DNA of 64,000 bases from Formicarius rufipectus (GCA_013399695.1 VXAU01004951.1:376240-440239), one strand, 5' to 3'. Positions 49,260-62,259 are shown, counted from the first letter of the stretch. The notes: a model not told the origin generated them from the sequence alone. Program-made: numbers and translations.

Positions 49260-52200
49260 GAAGAGGGGAGTTGGAGACCAAGTCAGAGAGAGAGGGAATT
49301 GTTTCTAAATGCTGGTGCTCCCTGGTTTGTGGAAGAGGAAGAGAAAAAGAGCAAGGGGATGATAGAATTAAACAGGATAGGCTGGAAGGAGGAGAGGTTT
49401 GGAGGAAGGGAATCAGCTGCCTTGTGCATCTGCTTTCAAGACAACATGTGCATGCTGTCCTGTTACTTGCAGGTCTTGGTAAAGCAGTTCACGATCTGTC
49501 ACTGGCTTACTGCTGGAGTCTCCAAACTCTAATGGCTCAATAAAACAATACTTCAGCTCAGCAGGGAGTAGAGGGAAAAAGAAGATGCAGAGCTTTTGCC
49601 CCAGCCAGAATGAGAGGTTTCCTGTCACAGAAAAAGAAGCAATTTTCTTCAGGAACCCTACATAGTGCATCAGGAAACACCATCAAATTATTCTGATTTT
49701 TTTAAAGAGGAGCTTGCACAAAGGCAACTGAGTGCAGTTCATTGTCAAGACCCTGGTAATGGCTTAGATATCTATCTTCTCTTCAAAGTCCTTCACAGGA
49801 TAATCATTTAAACCCATGAATTTTTCTAATGTCCTAGAGCAATATAATAAATTCAAAAGAAGACTGATGAATTGTTTCCAGAGTTTGAGTTCTGAGTGGC
49901 ATGATGAAAACAGGCTGTAAGTTTCAAATTTTAGTATGTTTTGTGACCTCTCCATGTCTGGGAACAAATATGAAAGTTAGATCCACATAGCAAATAATGG
50001 GCCTTAGAATTTCAGAAATATTTGAATGTAGAGCTCAGACTCATCCTAATGGTTTCTGGGAGTTCCTCTCATAGCTGGAGAGGTGCAGATTGACCTGTGA
50101 ACTGTGTGTGCCAATCCTGATTTTAAACAGCATTCATTCTGCAAACAAGGAGGCTTGGATGACTGACTTTTATTTTACGCCATGACCAAAACAACCCAGG
50201 AGTTATATTTTTTGTCCTGGTGTTGGAAAGCTATTATTGTTTTTCTGGGTTCCTCTCTCTCTGGAAGAATCACTGATGGGTATAAAAAAGGTGTAAAGCT
50301 CCTACTCTTTATAAGTAGTTATTGTAGCAAAGAGAAATGTCAGTGCTCAGAAAATGTAGGAGGCCTGAGCTTTGAACTCCTGTTGCAGAAGAGGAATTGG
50401 ATCTTGAGAGCTGCATATCCTAGGTGAGGAGGAGTCCAGCTACTCACTTAACTTTTAGTTCCTTTATGTCTAAAAATTTCGTTGTGGGAATGCTCCTGTT
50501 GAAAATTCTATGAGAGCTGGTAATAGTGAAAGAATTTTGACTTTTTTTACATGAGCTGGCATGTTCCCATGCAGTGTTTCATCCAGACATTCCCAGGCAC
50601 TTTGGAGACTTAAATCTATGCTCTTCCTGCTTTTGAGGTCTGTTCAAAAGCCCCTTTGAAGGTCAAAGCTGGAACCCTGGCCTTCACTAATCTCTCCCTG
50701 TTGGTCCTCCTTTCTTCAAGAGCACCTTGCAAATGCAGCTGAAAAGGTGTGGAATAAGTTCTTTGCTCTCTTCTCTGCCCTCTGAAGAGGGGACTTCACT
50801 TTCCAGAACTCGGACCTGCTCATCAGCACAGAAGATCTGAAAGGATTGACAAATAGATTAATACCTGACAGCTACAGCTGAAACTAGCTACCTCTGAACG
50901 GGCAATCATTTATCACTAAATTACTTTCTCTAAGCCAGGTAATTTCTGATCAACATGCACAAAAACAAAGCCACAACAGTGATGCGATGTTAACCAGAGG
51001 CCATTCATACTCCCTGGGCTGGTGCAGCGATGAATGCAGAGAGAATTGTCACTTGAACAATTTATGAAGCTTAATGAGAAGTGACAGTGCATGATGCTGG
51101 GGAGGGAGGGGACCATGAGGCTAGGTCTAGTTTGTCTGGGAATGAGTGCCACATGCAGACAGGGATGTATGACTGGAATAATTTTCACTCAGGAGCAAGC
51201 AGTACTGACTGAGCTGGTGTTGGGATAGGGTGGGAGAGTATTTCCTACAGAGAGGGACAGAAGTGCATGAACTGTGTGGAAGCCACACTTTTTAAGGAAA
51301 CAGATGTCATCCCATACTGTGAGTTTTTACTGTGAAAAGGGTGATGAGAGGTGAGGTGTGCCTGAAGCAGAATCACAGAGCATGATACATTTGGAAGTGT
51401 CAATTGTTTAAAGCTGAGCACAGGGATTCAAATCCAAAAGTTTTGGTATGGAAAGACTTGCTGTGTCTGTCTCTGTAGCAAACCAGAATAAGAGCTGAGT
51501 CCAAGACTTGTCAAAATCTGGGGCATTCAGTTCCGACATGGTAAGTCCTGAAAAGAACGTCTTTTGCATTTAATGAATTTTAAATGTGCTGCGTGTCTTC
51601 AGGGGTCTTTAAAATTCAGAGGAGTTAGAAGTGGCTCCTCACCTCAAGGAACAAGGCCTGGTGGAAAGGAGGAGCAAGGGCATTTCAGTATGCCAAGGAA
51701 AGTCATGGCCAAGTTCTGGTAGGATAACTTAGCTAAAGCCATGCCAAGTGCCTTCAATGAGGCAGGTTTGTAGTATATCCCTCTGGCCATGCAAGGTTAA
51801 CCTTATTGTGCCTTATAGGGATTTTGTAATTGATGTGCATTCATACTTTTAGTCTGTGCAAGACTGTCGATGCAGAGTTAAGACTCTCCTCATTAACCTG
51901 CAGAGCTTTCACTCTCAGGACCTCAGAGACTGCTGGCCCAGGCAACCCTGGGCAACTTGACAGATACCTTTTCCTTGCCGCTTCGTACCTTTTCTAGTAC
52001 TTCCTAACTAATAGCAAAGAAGAGAAGAGCTGCTAAGGTCTGTAATGTTTGTTTCTTGACAAATGTCTCAGTTTCACAGGCAGTTGAATGGAACTACAAC
52101 TTGTGCTCCATTCAGACATGTCAATAAACATTATTGCAAAGACATATAAGTAATAACGGGAATATATAAAACTCACCTTTATTTCTTCTTGCCATGAATT

Positions 52201-54034
52201 TACGTGGTGCTCTAAGCAGCTTTTACTCCTTCAGAGGAAAGCCTTGGGATTTTGCATTTACTGAAATGCTCATTTCCCCAGTTTAAACCTTTGCGGCTTT
52301 CTCTGCATCCCCACCACGAGTGCTGGGAATGGGAGCACTGCAGCAGAGGTACAAACACATGTCTGAAGTTTCAGTCAGACTCAGTTAAAAGCTGAAGAGG
52401 TGAAGTTGCCATTCTCTGGGATAGGCTGCTGTGTATGTTATTGCCCATCCTTTGCTTGATCACACAATGCTAGGGAGTAAATTACATTTGACAGTGCAGT
52501 GGAAGGGAACAGCTCAATTCCCCTATAGCTGTAACTTCATGAGTGTGGCAGTTGTATTTCTACGTGTAGGGGTGGAGGCTGCTCACTGCAATTGTGCAAC
52601 TCTTTTACCGATACCAGCTAAGGTATTACGTGAACAAGGCAGTCAGGCTCTTCATCAGTGGTTCAGTACTGGTTCTCCTGTAGTGACAGGTGCTCAGCAG
52701 TACTCTTTTAGCATGAAAGCTTCTTGGAGGTTACAAGGGTAAAACTCATTTCCGTGACAGAAACAGGCTAGATCAAGAAAAATGGCAGTGCACAAACACA
52801 ATATGCAAGCCTGGTGATTGTTGCAGAAAAGAGACTGGTGGTTTATGCTGCTATTCCTGAGAGCCAGTATCTCTGCTCTAGCCTAATAATTCTTTTCCAT
52901 CCTCTCTGGGGTTCAGTGGGTGCTCCTTGCCTTGTACCTTGTATGAAAACTGCATCAGGGACTCCAGTTTTGCTCTGACTTCACACGGGATCAGGCGCAA
53001 CACCTTCTTGGTCCCACTGTGCATTCTCTGTTTCCTGTGTCAAACCTCCCAGTGTCCCAGCAGATCTGTACCACTGCTCAACACAAACACTGTGCTCTCT
53101 CTGCTTTTCCCCCCTGTCCTCTGTCTTCTGCCTGGGGAGATTCTTCCACTGGAGTGCCAGCTCCCATGGGTGGGAGGAGGATAGCTGAGTGTTAGAGATC
53201 TGGAAAGTGGAGGTTGCATGAAGCAGCTGCCTTTTCCCCTCCATTGCCTGGTTCACCCAAGAGCGTGGTTCTTCTCTGCTTCCTGGGCTTCTGCCCAACT
53301 CTCCCAGCTTTGTGCCAGCAGGAAGGCTGTTAGTTTAGTGCCAGCTGCTGTTCATGGGGTCCTCGCCATGCTCTGTTGCTCATGGCACCAATGCTCTTAT
53401 GGCACAGCCAGTGGCTGGGCTCTATCCATGCTTCCTGGTGGCTTGCTGTCCTGCAGTGTTGGGTCTGCCTGTCGGCAGACAGAGCTCTGACAGTATTTTA
53501 GAATCATTAGTTTTCCGATGGTTGCCTCCCTCCTGCTTTCCATGGTGCTGTGCTACCCTCCCAGACATGTTTGATGTCCAGATACTCTTGTGGACTGGCC
53601 AGACTTTCTGTGAAGCCTCTGCCATTCTGTGACCTAGGGCAACACAAGGCCTTAGGTTAACCAGTCTTCTGTAACAGGCTCTGAAATTTGGAACCTTGAC
53701 TCCCTTCTTCCCAGCCACAAAGATATTGTAGCTTGGAATAGAAAGGGTGAGCTTTGAGACTGACCATGTAGCAACAGGACATCTTCAGTAATGGTGTCCA
53801 GCAGACTTGTTGCCCTCCTTTTTCCAAGTCTGCCCCTTTGCCTGCAGCAATGTTCCTGCCTTGCCCCTTTTTCATATCCCTTTGCTCACCTAAGGTGTCA
53901 TGATATTTGTTGAGGAGGAGTGAGGTGCCTCTGAGGCATCGTCATGATGTAGTAGTGATCCAGGCTATAAAGCACAGGAAGAACTGAGAGAAAGATGCAG
54001 GACTCCTACACAGTGATGTGCTTTGTGATTCGGA
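49260..54034. other. non-coding DNA, no gene recognised
   Basis: Nearly 5 kb with no recognised exon, RNA gene or repeat family. A GC-richer stretch near 52.9-53.7 kb has overlapping open frames of up to about 105 codons on both strands, without recognisable motifs. Confidence 0.5.
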
Positions 54035-54850
54035 CCCATCATCATCATGGCTAGACTTCATGAACAAAGATCTGGGAGAGTTTTACCCACGCTTGCTGCA
54101 AGCACACTGATGGCTGATAAGGCCAATGTGAGATAGGCAAGTCCGGTTGCAAGAGGCACAGCAGCAAGTCTCCGTAGGTGGTGCTGTCAAGGCATGGTTC
54201 TTTCTGCATTGTCTTTTCTCCTCTGGGCTGATTCTGCGTGTGGTTTCAAAGGAGACAGCAGCGTTATAAATTATGTGTCTCCACGTCTCCCAGTTGGAGG
54301 CCAGAGTGGACCATTGCTGATGGTCAATATGGCCAAGGCTGAGGTGTTGTTTCAGGCAGTCCTTGTATCTCTTCTTGGGGGCTCCTCTCTTGTGGCAGCC
54401 GGTGGTGAGTTCACCATAGAGCACAATCTTAGGGAGGGGCGATCCTCCATTCTGGAGACGTGCCCTGCCCAGCGCAGCTGCGTTCTCAGCAGCATGGCCT
54501 CGATACTGGTGACCTCTGCCTGTTCCAGAACGGACACATTAGTCACGTAATCAGGCCAATGGATGTTTAGGATTGTACGGAGGCAGCGCTGGTGGAAGTG
54601 TTCGAGGAGTCGCAGGTGGTGGCAGTAGATGACCCAGGATTCAGATCCATATAGAAGAACAGACAGTACGATGGCTCTGTAGACACTGATCTTTGTGCAT
54701 TTCTTCAGGTGTTTATTGCACCAGACTCTTTTATGGAGGTTTCCAAAAGCTCTGCATGCCTTTGCTGATTTGGACCCAAGGCATGTTTGCTTAGGCCTGG
54801 TACTGAGATGGCAGTCATCATTTTCATTTAATTGTCCTTGGGGTGGAATC
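54035..54850 (-). pseudogene. 3' end of a non-CR1 LINE (RTE-like), reverse transcriptase C-terminus, broken
   Basis: Read on the minus strand, 54850 down to about 54440 is one open frame. It encodes the end of a non-LTR retrotransposon polyprotein: AKACRAFGNLHKRVW, then TKISVYRAIVLSVLLYGSES, LLEHFHQRCLRTILNIHWPD and LRWAGHVSRMED. A frameshift at about 54440 moves the rest into another frame (54083-54424) with LYGEL, GAPKKRYKDCLKQHL and WETWRH. It ends in a Cys-rich CASCNRTC...GLISH finger and a stop at about 54083. The catalytic RT palm and endonuclease are missing, as in a 5'-truncated insertion. A short CAT/ATG-type repeat at about 54037-54050 probably marks the 3' tail. The block order differs from CR1. 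RTE-like is my inference. It is inactive. Confidence 0.85.
54037..54051 (-). repeat. short (ATG)n tail of the LINE fragment
   Basis: Four CAT units on the plus strand (ATG units on the minus) lie about 35 bp beyond the stop of the LINE frame. Short simple-repeat tails are typical of RTE-clade elements, whereas CR1 ends in octamer or pentamer repeats. The assignment of this run as the element tail is inferred from position. Confidence 0.55.
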
Positions 54851-57557
54851 TAAAGTGGGCTGACCTAGCGATCATAGTTGCATTCTCTCTGGCTAGCCAG
54901 ACTGTTCCTAAATATTGTTCATTTAATCCCTGCCAAAAATACTTTTGCATCTTCTGTGGCTCTAGCAGCTCCTGCTTGTTATAGCCTGAGGAAGGAGCTC
55001 TCTACTTGGCTGCCCTTGCCTCTGCCTGCTGTATGGGGAGGCGGTGCAGGATGTTGTTGGGGCTCATGCTCTATTTTTTTTTTTCCTGGGGGCTTTTCCA
55101 TACATCTGTCAGAGTGTTTTGATTTCTTTGCAGACGGCAAAGTCCCAGGTAGCAGCATCACAATTTCCCTAGTTAGTTGAAGAGTTTTCTTTGTGTTGAA
55201 GGCAGGTCGCGCCCTGTAGCTTTCTGAGGGCTTTTCTGAGGCATCTCTGGGAGCATTTGGGGCTTTCTCCAGAGTCAAGTGAATTCCCAAGTAGCAGCCC
55301 TAGACTTTTGTGAAGGGGCTACCTGAGGAGCTTTGTGGTTGTTGAGGGAAGGCCTATGCCAATAACTGCTTCAGACACCTCCCAGGCAGCTCAAGGATTT
55401 TTTTGCCTTCCCTGGAGATGGTGGAGTTTGAAAGGTACTAGCTACAGACTCCTCCAAAAAGCCCTTTGAAGGAGTTTTGACAATACTGAAGATGTTTTTA
55501 GGTCAGGGAGAAAAGTAAGCAGCTAGCAGTTCTCTGTGAGGATCGAGAGCTCAGCCTCCTTGGCCTATCTGCTTTCTGTCTTCCCTCTGGTTTGCTTTTG
55601 CTCCAGGTTTTGGAGAAGAGAATGGGACTTTCCTGAACTGGGCTCCTGCTAGTGGGAGGGGGCTGGCTCTTACAGGAGTGTGAGGTGCAGTGCTGAAGTG
55701 TATAGGGCCAGGAGAAACAGCAGTGGGGTTTTGGAGGGATTGATGGGGATTTTGCAGGTTTAAAAGGATGGGACCACTCACCAAGGAGTGCCCTAGGTAG
55801 TCCCTGCAGCAGGGTCCAAATCACCTCAGCCCTGCATTTGAGGACATTAGATATTGTAATAGTCTTGTAAGTTATAGTAGCAATAGGTAAGGGAGATTAA
55901 AGCCTTCAAAACCAAATAACAACCACAAGAAAAGGGGGTGTTAAAATTTATTTTCAAACCTAACCTCAGGACTGGTAGTACTTGCACAAACCGAGTGGTC
56001 TGACTGAATTCCACCCATTTCCAGCATCCTGAGTTTTGGGCCATCTAGATACAACTTACAGTAGTTGTGAAGTTGCTGCATTAACCCATTGAATGAGTGT
56101 AGAAATTGTGAAAATGTGATCTCCGATTTCATGAGAAGGTCCTTGTCTTCTGACAATCACATATTGAGTTTTTACCTAAGCACAACACAATCCTTCAGGG
56201 AGGGTCTGATAGATAGGAGAGAGATAGCAGTGGTTGAAAAAGATTGTATGAAGTGGATGGAGTGCCTAAAAATTTGTGGAAATAGCTGCAAAGTAACTGA
56301 CTTGACCCTTGCTCTTTCCGGTGGGAGGAAAGAGATCACAGTCAGAACGCAGGATAAGGCACAAAGCCCCTGTTTTCATGTCTTCAAAAACTTGAGTTCT
56401 CAAAGTGCTCAGAAAAAAGCCAGTTCCTGTGACAGCTGAGAGTGAGTTGGTGCTTCTTTGCTCACTGAGATCACATCATCTATATAAAAGAGAGAAAGAA
56501 AATTCTTCTTCTCCAAGCAAATATATTTGCTTTTGTTCCCGTCAGCACTGTAGCTTGAAGTCTGGAAGATACCAAGAGAAGACCTGGAAGTATGAAACTT
56601 TTTCATATTAATGGCATGGTAGATGTGGGTCTCTGTTCCTTTGCTTTTTTAGCCTATGTGTTATATGAGTTCAGAGAAATAGGAAGTAAGTAAATGCTTT
56701 TTCTTTAATCAAATAAGCAACTGCTGGGTTAAGTCATCTCACATTGTCAAAACTAGCCTACCTTGCCTTGTTGCAGCTGCTGGCCCTGCCCTGGGACTTA
56801 CTATCTAACGTTTATATTAAAAAAAGTCAACTTGGTATGTATGCAGTAGGAAGTTCATCCTGTTATTAAAATATAGTGTGCCCCTAGGAAGGCATCTATT
56901 CAATAAAATCCAGCACATGTCCAACAAGTTGGGAAGGAGTGGAGGCATAGGCAGAGTTAGATGTAGAGGCTAGTTGAAGAAGGGTGTAAAGACACTACAA
57001 AAGAGAATAGGTTGTGTCAGGGCAAAAAGAAGAATTCTCAGAAAGAAAACACAAGGAAGATAATTTTGAAAGCAGAGAAGGAGAAAAAGGCAATAAAGAG
57101 TAAGACGAAGAATAGAGTCTGGAGTAGAGGAAGAGCTTTGTCTGAGTAGGAAGAAGAAAACTGTATATGGAAGGAAAAAAACCTGACATTTGAGCACTGA
57201 GATAATGAAAAAGGCAGGATCAGTACCTGCCAAAAATCTTGGAGTCATAGGAGATGAATTAAACATGCCCCTAAAGAGGCCAGAATCCCTGAGCAGTGTA
57301 GAAAAATGAGTCTGCAAAAGAATTTCTGAGCTCTCAGTGAATGTGGTGGTCAGACTTGTAGGTCTCCCTGTGTACATATATTGGCTTTGCATTTGTATGT
57401 GAAGTGCTCAGCACACCCATGCAACTGTTGTATGAATAAACTAGGCAGAGAAAGGATAAAGTAGGGAAGCTATGGACCAGAGGGTACAAATACACAAGAG
57501 GAAGAACCATGTTTTTTTAAAGGGCAGAATTGTTTTAGGGAGAAGACACCAGTGCTT
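54851..57557. other. non-coding DNA, no gene recognised
   Basis: No exon or named repeat was recognised. A T run of about 11 lies at 55074-55084. The left edge follows the 5' truncation point of the LINE fragment, and a stop at about 54850 ends its readable frame. A purine-rich segment near 56970-57185 is listed separately. Confidence 0.5.
56970..57185. repeat. purine-rich low-complexity stretch
   Basis: For about 215 bases the plus strand is strongly A/G-biased with AGAAGAA, GGAGAAAAAGG and GGAAGAGC words. Its complement makes Phe/Leu/Ser-rich open frames that look membrane-like but reflect composition only. No named repeat family. Confidence 0.65.
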
Positions 57558-57640
57558 CACAGTCAGATTGGCTAGGTTTTATTCCTGTCTCTGCCATAGA
57601 CTGGCTTTGTGATCCCATGTAAATCACTTCACCTCTCTTT
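57558..57640 (+). mobile_element. MIR-like (CORE) SINE relic
   Basis: The order AGTCAGATTGGCTAGG, ATTCCTGTCTCTGCCATAGA, CTGGCTTTGTGATC, GTAAATCACTTCACCTCTCT follows the MIR consensus tRNA-derived head and core. In that consensus TCAGACAGACCTGGGTTC leads to TCCTGGCTCTGCCACT, then GTGTGACC and AAGTCACTTAACCTCT. MIR is an amniote-age SINE mobilised by L2, long inactive, and scarce in birds. The B-box region is decayed (GGTTTTATTCC). Only about 80 bp are recognisable. The 3' end dissolves into a T-rich run. Confidence 0.75.
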
Positions 57641-60600
57641 CTTTTTTCACCTTTTCTTTTTTGTTTAATTTGTGCCTTTCGATGATGATAAAAACATGCT
57701 CCAAGCGCAGGTAGGGAGGTTAAATATTCACTGTCCTTCTCTCCCATCAACTTGCTGTTATTACCATCATCATCGTCATCATCTTTTACAGGTGAGACAG
57801 TGAACATGTCCCAGTCTTCAGAGAAAAACATGGGCAGAGAAGCAAGTGGCTGCACTCTTAGCCCGTTACCGCTCCCCTCTTGCAATTAGACCTGAGGGTC
57901 TCATAATCCTCATACTGCCTGGAGGGCAGCAGTATTGAAGGTGAGGAGGGGTGTAGCCCATTAAGGCTGTCTGCAGGGCCTTCTTACTCAGCTAAACCTG
58001 CTGACAGCTACACTGCTATTTATTTATTTGGCTGCTGAGGACAGAAACAGCAGGAGATAATCATAAGAAAATCATAAAAAAGAGGGAAAGCCAGCAGATA
58101 ATATTCTGCAGAGGGATTTAACAGGGTGAAAAATTGTCTCTTGCCAAACTGTCTATGACACTAAATGCTGTCTATGAGATCTTCACTCTTCCTCCTCAAC
58201 AGAGGCTTAAGGAAAGCGACAGGTAAGTCTCTGAGCCAGCATCTGGGGGTTTTGAAAATATGACAGGTAGGAGTCTGGGTTTTTCTCATCAGCATCTTTC
58301 AGTGGCATGGATGTAATCAGTCATTTGGACTCTTTCCCTCTGAACAGGACTGTCCCTTCCTCCTGCCACAATGAGTTGAGGGGAGGACACTCAGGAAATG
58401 CCACTCTACTTCCTATTCCCTAGTCTTTCAACTGACATGAATTTTTTCCCTCTTCTGCAAGAACATGGTCAAATAGCTGGAAAGGCCACAGGCAACTAAA
58501 TGCTGCTTTAGGAGGCAGAAGTTTCTATGTAATCAAACTAATCCTGGGTTTTTGGTGACAACATGGCATTGGCAAGGTGGGGCATGCTTTAACAGAGGTG
58601 GTGGATGAGATTTATTTGAAACAGGGTGGATTCTTCCCATTGAAGCTGTCTTTCTCAGATTCCCCTTGCTATGCTGATAGCTCCCTCTGCCAGGCACAGA
58701 GTTTGAAGCTTGGGAAGTGCTCCTGTGCCACTGTTGTGCTATTGTTGTGTCATAGTATGATGTGAACTTGAGGACAGGGTAGGGCAGCTGTCTGGGTCTG
58801 GCTAAGATGAGAAGGGCTCAACTTATTCTCTAGAGTTGACTGTACAATCTAAAATAAAAAGCAAAACCCAACTTTTACTTTCCAATACAAGAAACTGAAT
58901 GGCAGCCTTGGAAAATCTGTTTGCTTCTCATCTCTGCTAGAGGCTTCAAGTTTAAGTTTGAGGAATTGGTTTAATCTTGTTTTCCTCTTTTGAATGAGGA
59001 CAGCCATTCTTTCTTGACTTACAGGATGAGTGATGAGAAGAAATTCACAGGCAAGGTTTCCAGGTAGGATGTTGCTGGAAATCTTGTAAATGCTTAGTTA
59101 AAATTGCTGGGGAGAAATTACAGATGGAAAAGTATTCTGAGCTCCCATCTTAGGGTTTCCCCTCCTTGCAGAGCTCTTCTTATATGCTGTTATTTCCTGT
59201 ATACATCCCAAGCAGTCAGATTTCTCTTAATAGCCTTAATTGATCTGCTGGAGTATAGGAGGACATTGCACCTCAAGGTGAACATTGTGCCTCAGTCCTA
59301 AACCAATTTACTGTTTCTCTTACTTTCTAATTCTTATTCTTCTTCCCAAGGAAAGCCCAATGTAAATGCAAAGCTTGACTGTAAAGCAGTCAAGCAATGA
59401 GAGGAAGATGTTCTTACAGAGTGTAGTGGAGGCAGGATCTTCATAGGACAAACCCCAAAGACTTATTGGAAATCTGGTAGGGGCTGAATCTAGTTTAAAC
59501 CCCTCATGCAAACAACCTTCCTTTCCAAGAAGGTTTAGCTCATTCTATGTGGTGTTACTCTTCCCCCACAAATGTTGTTGCAGTTGAACTAACACAGGTG
59601 CAGGTTCTTTTGTCTCTTTGTGGAAGGACTGAGGCTTAATTTAAACAAAGATCTGCTTTTACAACCAGGGATTAAAACACTCCATTGAGGTCTGCTCACT
59701 AAAGTAGCACTTTAATCAGAAAAAGATGTGTGGAGGCTCTCTAACTACATAAATCTCAGTCCCTTGGCTTTAAGAACTCGTTGCAGACATGGTGATGCAA
59801 GGAGATGCATCAGTACAGCAACTCCCTGCTTCTGTATGCATATGAATAGGGAGAGGAAGTCACCTGTAGAATTGTTGAAGATTTAGCACACACAAAACTG
59901 GCTTAAAGACATCCCACCATTCTTATAGTCCTGCCTGAGGCAGCCATCAGGTACAAGGGCTCCATCCTCCTGCCTTGGACAAGGCAGCTCACTAGATTGC
60001 AGGCAAAGAGGCTTAGCAAGCACAGAGTGAAAACACTCTCTTCAAGAAGATTTGAAGTCTGAGGTCATCTTCCAACCATTAGAGTGTACCCATATGTGTG
60101 GCACAAAGAATATTGTAAAGAAGTGTGTTTCCAAACTGAAGCCAGTTTACAGTTCTCCACTAAAACATGATGTCTTTTGGATGTCCACCCTGCCCAAAAG
60201 CATGGAGCTGTTTGTAATCCGTATCTTTTTGTAAAGATTAAAATTGTTCTCTCAGTGATAATTACTCTATAAAAGAACTAGATAGGATGTAGCTGAGAGA
60301 AAACATTTCTTCTCATGCTTATGGCAACACAATTCATTTTGGTATCTATGATCAAGCAATTCAGTGACAAAGCTATTCAGCAAAATGACATCCTTTCACT
60401 GAGATATTTTGCATGGACTATGCAACATCCCCAAACACAGTATGTGCCAGCACTTGAAGAAGCAATTCTCAGCTTCCTCCCAGACAATTGTGCTGCCTTT
60501 AGACAGCTTTTGGGAAGCAGAGAAAAAAATCCTTTCTGTTCAAAGTCCTGAAGTGTTGACCAGCAGGAGGTTCACTGCTGATAGACTCTCTTGGCAGTCA

Positions 60601-61905
60601 AAGGGATCATAAATTAGCCCCAAATGACCTGCATTTCAGAAACATTATTTGCAGTATTAAAAAAGGGAAGGCAGATCAGGACAATAAGATCTCAGGAAGT
60701 CCTCAAGGAAACTTTCAGAAATGGTGCTGCCAACCCCCCTCAGAGTTGCCAGTGTGACCTGTTGTTCTGGGCACTCTTTGTAGCCCAAACATGGTCTGGC
60801 ATCACTGTTTGCAGAGGCAAACAGAGAAGGATGGAGGGACACAGAGGGCTTGGGAACACTTGCTGTTTAGATGGAAACAGTAGTGTTAGGATCAGGAAGC
60901 ATAAGGCCACCATACAGCTGCGTTCCCAATAGCGTTCTCTGCTAATGAGAGCCTCTGTGCTGCCATTGAACCCTCATTGCAGCATCTTGGGTATGGAAGC
61001 AGAATGATTTTTGAACTATTGAATTGTGGTCACAATGTCAATATACTGTCAATGTAGGGGGCATGGTAGTTTTTGTGACAGGGCCAGTGCATTCCCATCT
61101 TGTTGGAGTCTTTCCAGGTGTGCCATCATTCTCTTCAAGGGCAGCACTGCTCCATTCACCTGTGCCATTTGCTGATGTGAGAAAGACACAGAGACCTTGT
61201 TTGTGGAGTTGCCTCAACTTCACCAGTCCCCTAAACACCTGATACCTGTGTTTTTCCCACCATTCCCTGGCCTGCTCCTGGACATCAGCTGAAGGGAGTC
61301 TGTGAGCTCTTTGGGAGGGCAGTTCCATGATGTGCCTGTCTGCAGACACAAAGTGGGCATCGCAGATGACTTGGGACTACAGATCAGCCACAGCAAAAGT
61401 GAAGTCAACAAGCTATGGCAGTAATTGTAAGGGCTTATTGCTTTCCACTTTATTTCCATGTGGGAGGGTAAATATAAGCTGCTGCTGACAAAACTTCCAT
61501 TTTGATTTTAACCAAATGAAAATGGATACTTTTTAATGGAGAATTTTCTTGACCAGGTTAACCCGCTCCTCCAAATTCACTGCTCAAAACACCAAACTGT
61601 CACCCATTAGTCCCTTTGTGTCTGTCCCATTTTGATCCTCAGTGTGACCCATGTTATCAAATGTCTGTTGCAAGGGCTGGTTTACAGTCAGTCAATGTCC
61701 AAGTGGGCTGAGCATCTGCAGCTCCTGCCATGTCAGGGTTTAAAACTGCCATTTCCATCCCCCAAAACTTATCATCAATGAGCACCAAGAGCTGCAAGTC
61801 ACTTCAGAAAATTGCATTCGTGGTGATTCATCCACTTTTACACAGAGATTCTCAGACAACAGTAGCAAAAAAATACAGATCTCCTGGCTTTCACTGTATG
61901 GATTC
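57641..61905. other. non-coding DNA, no gene recognised
   Basis: No exon, RNA gene or named transposon was recognised. A short CATCATCATCGTCATCATC trinucleotide run lies at 57766-57784. AT-rich sequence at about 58010-58090 (TTATTTATTTGG, ATAATCATAAGAAAATCATA) has a composition common in enhancers, but nothing specific can be claimed. Confidence 0.5.
57766..57784. repeat. (CAT)n microsatellite with one CGT interruption
   Basis: A short run of CAT units broken once by CGT. It causes an aspartate run in the minus-strand frame, which is not a gene. Confidence 0.9.
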
Positions 61906-61923
61906 TTTTTTTTTTTTTTTTTT
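61906..61923. repeat. poly(T) run of about 18
   Basis: An uninterrupted T run follows GGATTC. It could be the poly(A) end of an antisense retrocopy, but the sequence upstream and downstream does not resemble a processed transcript and no flanking direct repeat is seen. Confidence 0.85.
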
Positions 61924-62259
61924 GCCTATACCATCTGGCTTTTTGTGTCAAACACATATACAGTGAATGTGAGAGTGACAAGAGGACAATGATTTCCTCA
62001 TTAAGCAGCAGAAAGTAGAAAGGAGGCAGAATCCAGCATGTCTGTGAATTTTCAGAGCCATCAAGTCCATTTGGGATGGAGGAACAGCGTGTATGAGTTT
62101 GTCAGAGCAGGGCTGCGGCAGGGATCAGAGGCTGTCCTTGGTGGCCTGTCACCAGTGAGTGATTATTGCTTTCTCTCACCTGTGTCCCAAACTTCATCTC
62201 TCACGGCCTATTCTTTCCCCTCTCTATATTCCCTTCACACACCAGCACTCAGCCAGCAG

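Noticed and set aside
49118..49543. 141-codon open frame, plus strand
   Set aside because: It starts inside the solo LTR and runs into flanking DNA, so it is not a gene.
51420..51445. B-box-like GATTCAAATCC, possible tRNA or tRNA-derived SINE
   Set aside because: No matching A box or cloverleaf could be found upstream.
56970..57392. 140-codon Phe/Leu/Ser-rich minus-strand frame resembling a membrane protein
   Set aside because: The hydrophobic look comes from the complement of a purine-rich low-complexity stretch.
61038..61349. 103-codon minus-strand frame
   Set aside because: No recognisable motif and no exon chain. Treated as chance.
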